A DNA stretch of 60,000 nt from Adiantum capillus-veneris (GCA_014529385.2 CM043966.1:87824087-87884086); one strand, 5' to 3'; counted from the stretch's first letter, positions 28,770 to 39,963 are shown. Program-made: numbers and translations. The notes: a model not told the origin generated them from the letters alone.

Positions 28770-30590
28770 TTGCACTTGGAGTGCCCACAGGATCAATGGA
28801 AGCTAGCAAATCACAAAGAAGAAGAGGCTATCCTTAAAGGATATCATTTCAGCCACCAAACCCATACAATACCCAAAGAGACACTAAACCCAACCAAGGC
28901 TTGGGTGGATGAAGCGACATTGGAAAGAGAAGGACTGACAGTGTACCAAAGTACATCTAGAGATCCATAAGGAAATATCGTGGATATCCCAATAAATCCA
29001 CAAGAAATCACGGAATACGCAAACAGAGAGTCTACGAGCTAGCCAATTCCATTTAGAAAGACGACAAAACAATGATTACCCGTTGCATGGTCAAAAGACT
29101 GAGGTGGTAACTAACACTCAAAAAATCATTGCAGATGCTCTGAAAATCCACAATAAGGGCAGCTCTATTAGAGAAAGGAGAGATGATGTGAAGGTATACT
29201 CTCACAAAAAGACCAATCCCACATTGAAGACCTAGAGGATTCAAGGGCTGCAAAAATCTGCAAGCTTTACAACCAATACTTTCATGTTTGCAGCAAGCAT
29301 CCACAAAAGTACACAACACTATCAACATGTAGTAGCAATCACAATCACATGGGATTTAAGAAGCAATGTGCCCAAAGAGGTGAACTATGTCTAGTATCTG
29401 CATGAGCAAGTGGTCAGAATGGGCATGGAAAAGCTAAAATGCATCGGGGCAGGAGATATTTTGACAAGGATTTCATATGAGGCTATTGGATCAAGAGGAT
29501 GATGGCCATAACCACCTACACAAAACGAGTGGTTGTGATTGACAGAGGATGTAGAGGATGAACCACCAGTGGCACCACACCACAACATGGTTCACGAGAA
29601 AGCTAAAGCTTGTACAAGAGGAAAAATACAAAGAACCACCAAATAAGAAAGGGAAACTGGCGATGGCAAAGGAGAAAAAGCTGAAAGAAACAACTAGTCA
29701 GAGGGCAGCTCAAATCAAGAGATTGATAGAGCAATTCAATGCCAAATGAGCTCTAAAAGGGGACTTCAAGGAGTACTAGGTGCCAAATCTGGCAAAGATC
29801 GGGGGCAGCTCCTCAAGACCACTAGAAGATCATATCAATTACTATATTTGAGACTATGAAGAATCTAAAAGAGTGATCAAATAGCAGGATTTAGAGTCCT
29901 TCACAGTCAAAGAATTCCAAGATATCAAAAGGAAATTGAAATAAATTCCAAAAACACAAGTGAAGGAGAACAACGAAAGTGAGCAAGGAGGAAGTATCCC
30001 ACCACCAAAACCTTCCTCGAGGCCTACCTCTCTACCTCCAAGCCATAAACCCCGGGCATCTCAATAGAGGGACTTATCAAAGAAGAAAATCGAGGCTGAA
30101 ATGACACCAGAAGAGAAAGAAAAGGCCAAGAGATGCACCTATGAAGACCTCATCAAAGCTTGATATTCACCTGAGGATGTGTTTGAGTCTATATATGGCA
30201 CTGCTATTCCACCATGGGATACAAAGGACAAAGAGAAGGATGAAGAAAATCTTAGGGAATAGGATACACAAAGAAGACCACCAGAATTGCAATCACCACA
30301 ACCTGGAGTACCATGGTTGGTACAGGCTCCACCACTACCATAGTAGAGACCTTTGGCCAACCCTTAGAGACCTGCTCTAGTGAGGTTCTTGCTAAGAGCA
30401 TGGGACACCAGGTTCCATTTTAAGGTCCACTACCAGGACATTGGCAAGAAACATGGTAGTAGCTAATGACAAAGATACAAGAGGTGCTCATCAAATAATA
30501 CACGAAATCGTAATGCAATCTCTTACACTCAAAGAGGAGAGCAACATCCTATGCACTAGGGAGGGAAATATGCAAGAATAGTACAAAAAT
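28770..30590 (+). pseudogene. Decayed plus-strand coding stretch, family not recognised
   Basis: Short frames with stops suggest an old gene: 28770-28970 (Glu/Thr/Pro-rich, KAWVDEATLEREGL), about 29335-29500 (KLKCIGAGDILTRISYEAIG), 29558-29749 (Lys-rich, KETTSQRAAQIKRLIEQF) and about 30133-30250 (CTYEDLIKA, then SPEDVFESIYGTAIPPWDTK). Codon-like continuity and a Lys/Glu/Pro bias run through it. No RT, protease or integrase motif is seen. It may be the gag or accessory region of the element that holds the palindrome array, but this is a guess from proximity. Confidence 0.35.
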
Positions 30591-30599
30591 ATCACAAAA

Positions 30600-31035
30600 A
30601 CTTTCCAAAAAACAAGTCACACTTGAGGTGGCAAAATGAGAGCTTGAGGCTCTCACTAAAACACTAAGGGATGTTGAGAGCCAACGAGACACAGCTACAC
30701 TACAGATGGCAAAGGTCTCGGGCAAAGTCAAGAGTTTGCATGAAGAGAAGGAAAGGGTGGAGGATGAGCTGGAAGCCGCTAAAGATGAGGTAGTGGAGCT
30801 AAAAGCCAAGTTAGAGCTCCAAGATTTGATGATACAGAGGCTCAAAGAAACCCCAAGGTCTGCAAGAGCAAGTACAAGAGTAGATAGCCAGGTTATACAA
30901 GCCTTGGAAGCACAAGTCATTGCACTACAGAAGGAATTATGGTTGGAGCAAAGAAAAAGAATACATATGGCAGAAGGTTCCCTACCCACGGAAGAGACAT
31001 TGATAGTCGGCCAACAAGAACTACAAAAAAATTAA
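30600..31035 (+). pseudogene. Coiled-coil protein segment
   Basis: One plus-strand frame, with a TGA near 30638, is rich in Leu/Glu/Lys/Ala heptads: ELEALTKTLRDVESQRD, VKSLHEEKERVEDELEAAK and VVELKAKLELQDLMIQRL. This strongly suggests a long parallel coiled coil, ended by a TAA at 31033-31035. Another frame (31133-31357) continues with LQQELDKVGSQEMEPRP and a basic Arg-rich tail. Coiled coils occur in gag and accessory proteins of plant retroelements, so an element origin is likely; a host gene fragment is less likely given the surroundings. Confidence 0.5.
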
Positions 31036-31359
31036 TGAACAGCTCAAACTCTAGCTAGACAATATGCAAGAGCTGCTCGCAAATCAAACAAAAGAGGCCA
31101 CAAGGAAGGACAACTTGACACAACAATAGTTATTGAGGCTCCAACAAGAACTAGACAAAGTAGGATCACAAGAGATGGAGCCAAGGCCTAGTGACTTGGG
31201 CATTAACACACACCATGAGCACATGGAGGTCCCTAAAGGTGCAAAAAGATCTACAACACCTAGAGCACCACTTACATTCGCAAGGAGAAGAAGAATGTGG
31301 GATGGATGCCTAACCTCACTCCTATCTTATTGCAGATGTAGCGAGAACCACGAATAAAT

Positions 31360-32215
31360 TGTCAATCCATGGAACAAACCTGACTCAACTAGTGCATAGA
31401 GGCTACAAGAGGTCATCAATCTCTTGAAAAACAACAAAAAACTCGCATCTAACTTAGGCTATACTCAAGTGACTGAAATCACCAAAAGCCAATCGCTCAT
31501 CGACAAACAAATCACATCCGTTACAACATCAAATGACATCCAAACGTAATGAAACTTCTAGGAAAAGTTTATAAGACCTAAGCACACATGCTTATGGTCT
31601 CAAATCCCACTTTAGGTAAAGTGCCAAAATTGCGATTGTTAACAGCAATGGATTTTTGACTTAGTCATTTTCGATCTAAAATGCATCTAAATGCTTAGCA
31701 ATGATGCCCCAATACCCCGCCTATACTTAGTTTTTGATTTTGAAGTGTAAATTCTTAATTATGATGAAATCAAGCCGTAGGTCGACGATGTTAAAAGCTA
31801 CAAAATGTTGTGAAATGCTTACGTCAATGCGTAGAGCTCTTATGTGCGGTTGCAATGCAACAGACGCGACTGTAAAGTGACAACCAAGGAGGGAGTAGGA
31901 AGCGTGAGAAGGAGAGAAGTGATCACCGTTAGTTACACTGTGTATTTCATTATCCAAAACTTAAAAAATAACTTGCAAAAATTGTTTTTTATACCTTAGC
32001 CAAGGTTTTTGGTGGTCAGAAGTAATAATCTGGGAGCTCTAACTAAAGATGCGTAAAGACAGGTTGATACAATTTGGAAGCTTGTAGCCCCGGCTCATCA
32101 AGTACAAAGTTTATTCATAAAATAAGAGTTACAATATTCCCAATTTATCAAAATAATAAGTGTTTTTACAATGAGAGCTTCAAAAAATGGTATCCGAGTT
32201 AGCTTGCTGCTAACA
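31360..32215 (-). repeat. LTR A3 (minus orientation), related to LTR A2
   Basis: The minus strand starts TGTTAGCAGCAAGC at 32215, right after a purine tract. It contains a TATA-like GGTATAAAAAAC (plus-strand 31985-31998). By eye its far end (31370-31640) resembles 4870-5190, which suggests a length near 850 bases, but the two LTRs are far diverged. The inner limit is uncertain. Confidence 0.5.
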
Positions 32216-32216
32216 T

Positions 32217-32228
32217 TCCCCCCTCTTT
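32217..32228 (-). promoter_or_regulatory. Polypurine tract before LTR A3
   Basis: The minus strand reads AAAGAGGGGGGAA directly before the LTR. The flank GTGTCAAGGGACGACAC upstream resembles that before the tract at 5722-5733. Confidence 0.65.
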
Positions 32229-32253
32229 GCTTGTGTCGTCCCTTGACACAGCC

Positions 32254-32641
32254 TTATGGGCTGAAATAATCTTTGGGATGACGACTGGTGAGGAGGTCTT
32301 TAAATGCATGTAAAGCCTTTTCATATCTGATCTTTCTCTCTTTGTATGGCACCTGCAAAAACTGCATAGCGACTCTGTTTTTAAGCTTGACCGCGGAGTA
32401 GCCTACGAATCTTGAAGTCAGGTTGCTGATCACTGGCCAAAAAATCTTCGTTCACCAAGTGAAAAACCCTATAGAATGCTTCCTCAAATGCCAACATATT
32501 CTGAGAAGGTAAGAACATGCAGCAGGTGTAGAAGCCATAGAGTACTTCTTCGAAAGGTTGGCCACTGAGGTCGTAGAAACCAAATCCTATCCTCATCAAG
32601 TTGTCAATCTTAATTCGGTATTCTCTTTGACTTATGTGCAT
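32254..32641 (-). pseudogene. Unrecognised 3'-terminal ORF before LTR A3
   Basis: The minus strand has ATG at 32641 and 86 codons to 32381 (MHISQREYRIKIDNLMR, then FYDLSGQPFEEVLYGFY). A single frame change near 32400 extends it by about 45 codons (RVAMQFLQVPYKERKIRY, KDLLTSRHPKDYF) to a stop at 32254. The composition is that of a folded, moderately hydrophobic protein, with no known domain. It ends 26 bases before a polypurine tract, the place of an env-like or other 3' gene. Upstream lies a TATA-like box, and element D is inserted 100 bases upstream of the ATG. Confidence 0.4.
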
Positions 32642-32714
32642 GCTTATAGTGTTTTTTATGTGTATTTGTGTCCAAAAATCTTCTTATCGTCTTTCTCTTA
32701 AGACAAACTCTCTC

Positions 32715-32723
32715 CTTTTTATA
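32715..32723 (-). promoter_or_regulatory. TATA-like box upstream of the 3'-terminal ORF
   Basis: The minus strand reads ACTATAAAAAGGAG about 75-80 bases before the ATG at 32641. It could be an internal promoter for the small ORF, or part of a broken LTR, since the insertion of D lies only 21 bases further upstream. Confidence 0.4.
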
Positions 32724-32738
32724 GTTAAATTCCATTGA

Positions 32739-32743
32739 ATCTA
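32739..32743. repeat. Target-site duplication, left copy (D)
   Basis: ATCTA, identical to 41562-41566. Confidence 0.9.
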
Positions 32744-34332
32744 TGTAACATTTAATGGCCTAGTAGCTTGTGTGTAGTGAAAAATAGCATAGACATAGTG
32801 AGCATTTCATTAGAATAGATTCCTAATGAGCATAGCAAGAGTGCTTGGGTGGAGAGAGCAACAAAAAGCATAACACCTAGTTAGATAGGCATGAACAATA
32901 CTTCAAAAGAAAGAAAAATTAAGCTATTGATGATAGTTGAGGACCTGATTTTCATGGAGACGGTCCGCCCTCCAAAAGGATTTGTATTATAGGTTTCCAC
33001 CATCAAGGGAGACATTTTACAATACAATCCTTTGTGTTCCTTCAATAACTAGCTAGTGCAATGAATATAAAAGCTTCAAGGACTAAGCAAAACAATTATA
33101 AAACACAACATCAATTCCCTCACAGTCTCAGACCCAAGACCTCACACATCTTCAAAGATGGTCAGAGCTAGCGGGGTATGAGAGTAGATTGAGAGGAAGA
33201 AGGAGTAGTCTTACGAGAAAGAAGTACATATCCTCACTTAATCACTCATATTAGCATAGCATAGCTTAGTAATTAGCGTAGTAGAGGAGATGAGCATGCA
33301 TTGAAGCTTGGCCCTTGGTTGGATTTGCATCACAAAGCCAAGAGTTGTTGGTGTAGGCCTCCCTTCTCACAAGCTTGGAGTAGGTGATAAGCTTTCCAGG
33401 AAGGAGAGAGAGAGTCTTCTTGCTTCACACATGAGCTAGTCTAAATGTGTGTGGAATAATGCCTTTGAAAAATCAGTCCCCCTCTCTCTCTTGGTCGACC
33501 CCTCTTGCTAAACCCTCTTGCTGGCACCTCATTGGACCTCTCCAGGCTTAGCCAATAGGATTTAAGAAGCATAGGTGATAGCCTTCTAACATGTCTCCCC
33601 CTTTCACCTTTTGTGAGAGCTTTAGGTAATTAATTAATGCAACTAAACTCTCATTGGACCCCTTTGTCTCCTGGACAATAGGAATCAGACAAGCCATTTG
33701 GCTGCTGAATGCTCATTGGACCCCTTGGGAAACTACCCAATAGTCTTCTAGAGAGATTAATTCTTATTGGTTCTTTTATTAACTTTTTTTAAATGAATTA
33801 AACTAGATCTACTCTATCTTAATTCTCATTGGTCCACCTCCATGGCCATCCAATAGGATTTGAGTGCACTTGGTGGGCAATTGGCCTAGGGAGCTGACAT
33901 GTGTCCCTCATTCCCTTTATGTAAAGGGAGCGTGTGAGTGTGTGTGTCTATGTGTGTGTGTGTTTCTCTCTCATACCCTACTTACAGGGCTCACCCCCTC
34001 CTATGTAGGGATCCTTGAAGTGTTTTTTGGCACACTCACCAAGCATCCAATTTTACTAAGCTTGACCATTGGACACAACCTTTGAATTTTGGAACCTTAG
34101 CATTTTGGAAGTCTTAATGGGCTGAACCTTAGGGTCTTTAAAGCCCATTGTTCCACATTTCTCTTTTGCAGATGGCCCTCCCTTTGGATCCCTATTTTCC
34201 CTCCTTTAGATCCTATTGTGGCCGATCTGCCATCTTAAACAATATTCTAGATTTTTCTCCCCTAGCACTTTCCCATATTAAATGATCAGTTTAACATAAG
34301 AAAATCATTTAGGAGAATTAGATATAATGACA
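32744..34332 (-). repeat. 3' LTR of D
   Basis: 1589 bases; plus strand TGTAACATTTAATGG ... AATGACA. Contains a short (GT)n near 33930-33963, which is longer in the other LTR. Confidence 0.92.
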
Positions 34333-34370
34333 TTACCTTTCTCTTGAAATCATAGTCATCCTTGACCATG
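34333..34370 (-). promoter_or_regulatory. Polypurine tract and upstream hairpin of D
   Basis: The minus strand reads TTCAAGAGAAAGGTAA directly before the 3' LTR. At 34351-34370 a near-perfect hairpin (CATAGTCA / TGACCATG, one mismatch) lies just upstream; elements E and F have perfect versions. Confidence 0.65.
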
Positions 34371-34669
34371 GGCTAGAGAAGATAAAGCCTATTTGTTAGT
34401 CCTTTTTCTAGCGGGTAGAGGATCCCTATCTTACCCTACAACATCGTTCCAAAATGGACGACTAACCCATTTGGTGCTTGAGAGCCTAAGACTGCTGCAA
34501 GCAAGTCTGTGCATTAGCCCTATCAATCTTCTAGAGTAGAGTGACAAACTCTACTTGGTGTTTGGAAGACGTCGTCTCCACAGACTTGATTTTAAGCATG
34601 CATACTTTGTACATTTTAAACATTTGTACATTTTCTTACTCTAGGGAAGCATTGTAAGCATTTACAAGG
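34371..34669 (-). other. 3' noncoding region of D
   Basis: Between the chromodomain and the hairpin I see no gene. Blocks such as AGCACCAAATGGGTTAGTC recur at the same place in E and F, so the region is shared by the family. Confidence 0.5.
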
Positions 34670-34953
34670 TTTAGGTTATCCTCTAGCTGTATGCCTTGCA
34701 TCCATCTAGCATATTCAAAAGGATAATTTTTAAACTTAATAAGATATCATTGGATAATCTTACCACCTCTTAATACCTTGTCTTCATGTCGAAGAATGGA
34801 CTCGGGCTGCAACACCTCTTCTTGGTCCTCGATCTCCGGTGGGTCTTCAATAATTGGTTCTTGAGGTGGATCTCCTTTGTAAGGTGTTAGTAGGCTCACA
34901 TGAAAAGCATTGTGTATGAGCCAATGCTTGGGCAACTTGAGTTGATAGGCCAT
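34670..34953 (-). pseudogene. Chromodomain at the C-terminus of D pol
   Basis: The minus strand reads [20 protein letters not shown], an acidic linker ([15 protein letters not shown]), [14 protein letters not shown], a TGA, and then YLIKFKNYPFEYARWM. The H-x-x-F-H-V-S-x-L block and the K-x-L-R-x-G ... YLVKW-like ... ARWM pattern are typical of chromovirus integrase tails. The domain would direct insertion through chromatin binding. One in-frame stop breaks it. Confidence 0.8.
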
Positions 34954-34954
34954 C

Positions 34955-36130
34955 TCATTGGTTGGTCTAAGAATCTGGAAGGGACCATAGTATCTTTTTG
35001 CTAACTTAGCATAGTACTTTTGGTGTCTTGTAGGATTTTTGCCCGTCGTGTGCCTTAGTCGAGCCTTGGGAAATTTAAGTAAGACCCATTCATTTTCTTT
35101 AAAGTATTGGCTCTTCTGTGCTTATCAATAGCAGCCTTTTTCCTTTGTTGTGAGATAGAGATAGCATCCTTAATCTTTTGGAAAGATTCTTGTAGGTCTT
35201 GGCTATACTCATGTGCAGTGAAGATCTTCGCGTGTACCTTAAGTAGCAGGGGACTTTTTTATCTTCCCTCAATCACCTCGAAAGGTTCTTTTCCTGTGGA
35301 AGTATGTACAGTGTTATTGCAAGCATACTCCACTAAGGGTAAGTACTTCTCCCATTCGGACCTTTGATGTACTTCCATTACATAGGCTTTTACTAGACCA
35401 CGAATTGTTAGGTTAGCTATTTCACTTTGGCCATCTGTTTGCGGGTGATAGGCCGAAGAGAAATTTAGCCTTGTCCCTAAGTTCTCAAAGAGACCCTTCC
35501 AAAAATTACTGGTCATTCTAGGATCTCTATCCGACACTATGGACATTAGCAAGCCATGGTACTTGAAGATTTGTGAAATGAAGAGGGTTGCCATTTGATG
35601 GGCTTTGATAGTCTTTTTGATAGGTATAAAATGAGCTTGTTTACTAAACCTGTCTACTATCGCCCATATTCCCATATTCCCATGGATAGACTTAGGCAAT
35701 CCAAAGATAAAATCCATGGATATTCTCTCCCATGGTGAATTAGGGATTGGCAAAGGTTGAAGCAATCCAAGTTGCTTCCCTCGATCAAACTTCATCTTTT
35801 GGCATATCATATACATTTAGAAACATACTCTTGTATGTTTGCTTTCATTGTAGGCCAATAGAAATATGTTTCAATCCATTTTAGGGTAGACTGAATCGCT
35901 CTATGCCCCGCATAAGGAGGAGCATGAGATTCATACATTACTTTCTCACGTAGTGAGTTAGTAGCACATACTCTATTGCCATAGAGAAGATGATCATCTT
36001 GTAAAGTAAATGGTTCCTCTTTCTTCCCTAGTGCAAGGGCTGAAATCACATCTCTAAAATCGAGATCAATAGCATACTCATCTATCATAGAATATAGATC
36101 ATTATGAGTTGCTATGGAAACCACATTCAC
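34955..36130 (-). pseudogene. Integrase of D
   Basis: The zinc-binding part (36130-35807) has the H-x-H spacing in YESHAPPYAGH and continues to YVSKCI, with a TAG and MICQKMK near 35810. The core (35816-35259) holds RISMDFIFGLP (first Asp), SIVSDRDPRMTSNFW (second Asp) and YHPQTDGQSEIANL (Glu). HTSTGKEPFEVIEGR marks the end of the core. All three catalytic residues are present. Frame changes after 35259 disturb the C-terminal part, which leads to the chromodomain. Confidence 0.9.
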
Positions 36131-36600
36131 TCTTGGCCATCTTGAGAGTGCATCGGCTACTTGATTATGCTTGCCAGCAATGTGAGCAAATGAAAATGAA
36201 ATTACGAAAGAAAATTTTCCCCCCTCATTTGTTTGTCAAAGAGCTTGGTCTGTGTCATGAAGTACTTAAGGCTTTGGTGATCCGTCCGCAAAATGAAAGG
36301 AGTCCCCAATAAATAGTGCTTCCATGAGTCTAAGGCAGAACTGCAAGGAGTTTCTTTTTATATATGCCTAGAGCTTGCTCAACAGGGTCGAGCCTTCGAC
36401 TTTCATTGGCTATGACGTGCCCTTCTTGGAGCAAAACAGCTCCAAGGCAATCACCACAAGGGTCACATTGGACCTCAAATGGTTTTTAGAGATCCGACGG
36501 TGTAAGCAGAGATTGAGAGATAAGCTTTTCTTTAAGCTTTTCAAAAGCATTGTTCTCCTTGGTAGACCTTGTATACCTAACGTTTTTCTTTGTTAGGTCC
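36110..36600 (-). pseudogene. RNase H of D, badly decayed
   Basis: The minus strand at about 36370-36480 reads KPFEVQCDPCGDCLGAVLLQ, with the first Asp as QCD. The rest is split over frames: RRLDPVEQALGIYKK, with later homologous segments interrupted by stops. The same region is better preserved in F at 50250-50640. Confidence 0.75.
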
Positions 36601-36602
36601 TA

Positions 36603-37402
36603 TTATGGTCCCGCGATTTGTGAGAACTTTTCTATGAAGCGTCTATAGTATGCACACATACCTATAAAGCTTCTTAGTTCATGAAGATTCCTTGGTTTAG
36701 GCCATCCTTTTATTACCTCTAGCTTTGATGGATCCATTTGGATCCCATATTGAGAGATAATGTGACCTAAATATTGAATATTTTGTAAGAAAAACTCACT
36801 TTTCTTTCGATTAACATAAAGTTTATTCTCTCTTAAGACTTGAAATATTACTTGGAGGTGTTGCTTGTGTTCCTCTAGTGAATTAGAGTAGATGATGATA
36901 TCATCAAAGAACACTCCTGTAAAGGTTCGGTGAGGCCTAAATAGATTCTCCATCAAGCGGTTGAATGTGGCTGGTGCATTGGTCAAGCCAAAAGGCATGA
37001 CAATGTATTTGTAAAGACCAAACGTAGTGCAAAATGCGGTCCACTTTTTAGGTCAATTCTACTAAAGTAGGTTGACCCTTGTAGCTTATCAAATAGGTCT
37101 TCTACCAGTGGAATGGGAAACCTATTTTTGATAGTGATCCTATTTAGTGCTCTATAGTCGATACACATGCAATATGTGCCGTCTTTCTTTTGCACTAATA
37201 GCATGGGTGAACAAAATGGAGATGAGCTAGGCCTAGCCATGTCCTTCTTAACTAACTCATGCACTTGCCGCATAATCTCTTTTTGTTGAGCTTGAGAAAC
37301 TCTATAAGGAGGTTTGTTAGGTGGTGAAATTCCTGGAAGAAGTTCAATCGCATGGTCATCATTGCCTCGTTTAGGAGGTAGTTCACGAGGGATGTCGTCC
37401 AA
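36603..37402 (-). pseudogene. Reverse transcriptase of D
   Basis: The first frame (37402-36983) has ELLPGISPPNKPPYRVS, PCSSPFCSP-type sequence (SSSPFCSPMLLVQKKDGTY), CIDYRALNRITIKNRFPIP and DLFDKLQGSTYFSRIDLKSG. A short deletion removes the YHQIRI segment that follows in relatives. The second frame (36998-36603) starts MPFGLTNAPATFNRLM and has the catalytic GVFFDDIIIYS (D-D at 36900-36905), then FLQNIQYLGHIIS and LHELRSFIGMCAYYRRF. Domain order is complete, but the deletion and frameshift would kill the enzyme. Confidence 0.92.
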
Positions 37403-37960
37403 TAAAAAAATCTTGAAATCCCTTGAGAAAATTGGATAACTCTAATTCCTTGTGATTGTTTATATTTTCTTTTGGTAAAGCATTAGGTTCATTTTCAAAA
37501 TCTTTAACAAAAATCATGTACACGGAAATATAGCTCTTTATTGACTTATTGAAAGCTTGCGTATGTACAATGGGTATGGTGTTACCCAACTCCTTGGCAT
37601 TTATGTACATATCATTTTCCCTGAACCTAAAGTAGATTTTCCTTTCACGAAATTTAACATTGGTAGCCATGCAATCAAACCATGGTGCCCCTAGGATTAC
37701 ATCCTCGTGCTTGAGAGGAGAGATAAAGAAGTCCTCTTTGTCCACATAGCTTTGGACATGGAGCCTCAATTTCCCAATTAAGGGAATGACTGAAGCTTCT
37801 TGCCCCTTGAAAGCACCATCTGCGGGTAGGACATTTCCCATCTCATAGGCTTGGTTGCCTAGCTTGGTGGCCAACTCTATGGATATGAAATGGTGAGTAG
37901 AACCAGGGTCAAATAGAATAAAAGAACCAGGGTCAAATAGAATAAAAGCATCATGTTCTC
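37403..37960 (-). pseudogene. Protease of D with duplicated active-site peptide
   Basis: The minus strand reads VREHDAFILFDPGS, then FILFDPGSTHHFISIELATK: the eight-residue FILFDPGS occurs twice because of a 24-bp in-frame tandem duplication (37900-37947). The domain continues VIPLIGKLRLHVQSYVDKED and DVILGAPWFDCMATNVKF (ILG-A-P-W motif). The active site is D-P-G-S rather than D-[ST]-G, but E and F share the Pro, so this is a lineage trait. An upstream TAG breaks the gag-protease connection. Confidence 0.88.
37900..37947 (-). repeat. 24-bp in-frame tandem duplication in the D protease
   Basis: The unit GAACCAGGGTCAAATAGAAT plus four A bases occurs at 37900-37923 and 37924-37947. It encodes FILFDPGS in both copies. 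Confidence 0.9.
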
Positions 37961-37974
37961 TTACCTTTCCCTAA

Positions 37975-39546
37975 GCATGGCATAGAGGAGATCCTTTGTG
38001 GTGAGCTTCCTCTTCTTGGATTTTGACCAAGGTAGCTCTAGGAGGCTCATGGCGGGTGTTCTTTTGGGGACAAGCGTGGTACACATGCCCTTGCTTGCCG
38101 CACTTGAAAAAACGGTTATCCTTGCGATAACGCTCAAGATCTTCAAGAGAGAGTTTGTTTTTGCCTTTGTAAACTCCCTTCTCCTTAGCTTTGTTGTTAT
38201 TGGAATTGCCCTAATTATGAGACTTTTGGACATTGTCCTTCCCCTTAGGCTCATTGGAACCCTTGTTTTTTGTGGGCTTAAGATTTCTCTTAGCCCCTGT
38301 TTGGAAATTGACTCACAAAGCCACCATAGTATGGTGTATGACCAAAGATGTAGTGCGTGGCCTTTGGGCCATTTCTTCAATTAAGCCCGCACAAAATTTT
38401 TGTTTTGGCTCTCCAAAATCCATCTTTATGAAGACAGTGGCTTTGAGATGTAAGTAACTTGTCTACATATTTGTGAATGGATTCATAGGGAGAGAGCTTC
38501 AAGCTTTGCCATTTGGTGAGTACTTTGTCTTTGGAATCGATGGGCAAAAACTGCTTCATAATGGAAGCTTTTAAAGCATTCCATGTTTGTGGAGCTTCAC
38601 TGTTCGCCTGTAGGCTAGAACACCATTTCTTGGTGGACTTTTGAAAGTGCATGGCTACATGGTGTAGCCTAGAGGACTCCATGAAGCCCTCATCTCCAAA
38701 CGCCGCATCGAATTGTTGGATGAAAGCCAAGACTTTGTCCATAGAACAAAAAGGTGCCATTGTAGGTAAGGAAAGAGATTCTCTTTCCTCCCTCTTTGAA
38801 CTTCTTGAGCTTGGATGATCTCTTCCACATGGCATAGTATTTCGTATGGCCTCTTCTTTTTGATGGTTCAAAAGTTGCACCGTCGCTTTCTTCAGAAGAT
38901 GAAGAATTTGAGGAAGATGGAGAAGAGGGTGACCTCTTCTCGCCTTTTTCTTGCCTTGGTCCTCTTTGTCCGCACCATCACTTTCTACATAAGAGGAAGA
39001 GGATGAAGAAGATGGAGAAGAGGGTGACCACTTTCTCGCCTTTTTCTTCTCTTGCTTTTTGTCATCCCTCTTTGAATTAAGGTGTGGAGAAGTGTGCGAT
39101 GGTCTTCTCCGTTTAGGAGGAGATGGAGAGAGTTTTGCCCGCCATCTTCATGGAGCCATCGCCGCCAAGGTGGAAAGAGACTCACTTATTTCTTGTTCCT
39201 TTGGTGGGCGCTCTTGAGTTCTCCTTTGGGAAGGATATGCGTCATCAAGAAGCAAATTTTTGAGCCCTCGTATGGATCCTCCTCTTCTTCCCGAATCAGA
39301 GAGGCCTCTTTTGGGAGTCTCGCAAGGAGGCTTCCTAGGTACTCTCTTGTTATGGTGGGGAGTTTGGAGAATCCCATGAGCACGAAGTTGCCGTTGCACT
39401 TCACTTTGGAGAGATGGAGTTCCCATGGCTTGTTGAAGCCTAGAAACAAGGTAGTTAACAAGCATAGGGGCATCATTAGTAGCCTGCTCATTAGCAAAAT
39501 CAAATCTATCAACATTAATTTCACTCTCTTTACTATTGTCAGCCAT
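37975..39546 (-). pseudogene. Gag of D
   Basis: An ATG at 39546 starts MADNSKESEINVDRFDFANE, matching the gag starts of E and F. The N-terminal frame ends at 39148; a low-complexity, Ser/Arg-rich hinge follows; the capsid-like core lies in the frame 38880-38377 (MDKVLAFIQQFDAAFGDEGF, MHFQKSTKKWCSSLQ, YESIHKYVDKLL). The zinc knuckle is in another frame at 38068-38109 and reads FFKCGKQGHVYHAC: the first Cys of CX2CX4HX4C is Phe. At least three frameshifts are present. Confidence 0.88.
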
Positions 39547-39950
39547 TCTGACAACTTTTAGGTGTAACTTTTTTTTAGGTGTACTTTGGCACTTCAATCC
39601 CTAGTGGCTACTCCTCTTTACCCCTTTAGAAAAGCACTCAAGCTATTGTACCCGTAAATCAAATATCATTAATTGCAAGGAATATAAGAAAGGGTTTTTC
39701 AACACCAAAACAACACCGGTTCTGTCAAGCTTCTAATATCTCAATACTGGTTAAGCCGTAGGCAAGCCCTGTAGGACTCCACTATTAGGACCATAGCTCT
39801 CGACAATGATTCCTCGTTATCTACATGAAGGCAGGTGCACTGCAAGGTTGAAAAATCCCTATTCTACTTACTCAATTTCAATTAATAACAACAACCATTT
39901 CTAGCTATCTTGAGGACCTCCCTTCTTGAGCAACAAAAGAGAAACCTTGT
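39547..39950 (-). other. 5' leader of D
   Basis: The untranslated stretch between the primer site and gag contains no gene. It resembles the leaders of E (41604-42002) and F (53420-53801): a TTCTCTTTTGTTGCT-type block and GGGAGGTCCTC near the primer site. Confidence 0.6.
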
Positions 39951-39962
39951 GCTCTAATACCA
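39951..39962 (-). promoter_or_regulatory. Primer-binding site of D
   Basis: The minus strand reads TGGTATTAGAGC one base after the LTR, complementary to initiator tRNA-Met with one change. Confidence 0.88.
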
Positions 39963-39963
39963 A

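Noticed and set aside
31727-31957. 76-codon minus-strand frame within LTR A3
   Set aside because: It lies inside an LTR-like sequence, has no motif, and is short enough for chance.
36900-36905. FFDD instead of YxDD in the D reverse transcriptase as an oddity
   Set aside because: F-F-D-D is a common form in plant Ty3 reverse transcriptases.
37900-37960. D-P-G-S active site read as a dead protease
   Set aside because: The Pro is shared by D, E and F, so it is probably normal for this lineage. Only E (Cys for Gly) and F (Glu for Asp) look truly altered.
39082-39561. 159-codon plus-strand frame
   Set aside because: It is antisense to the gag of D, whose homologues in E and F confirm the minus strand as coding.
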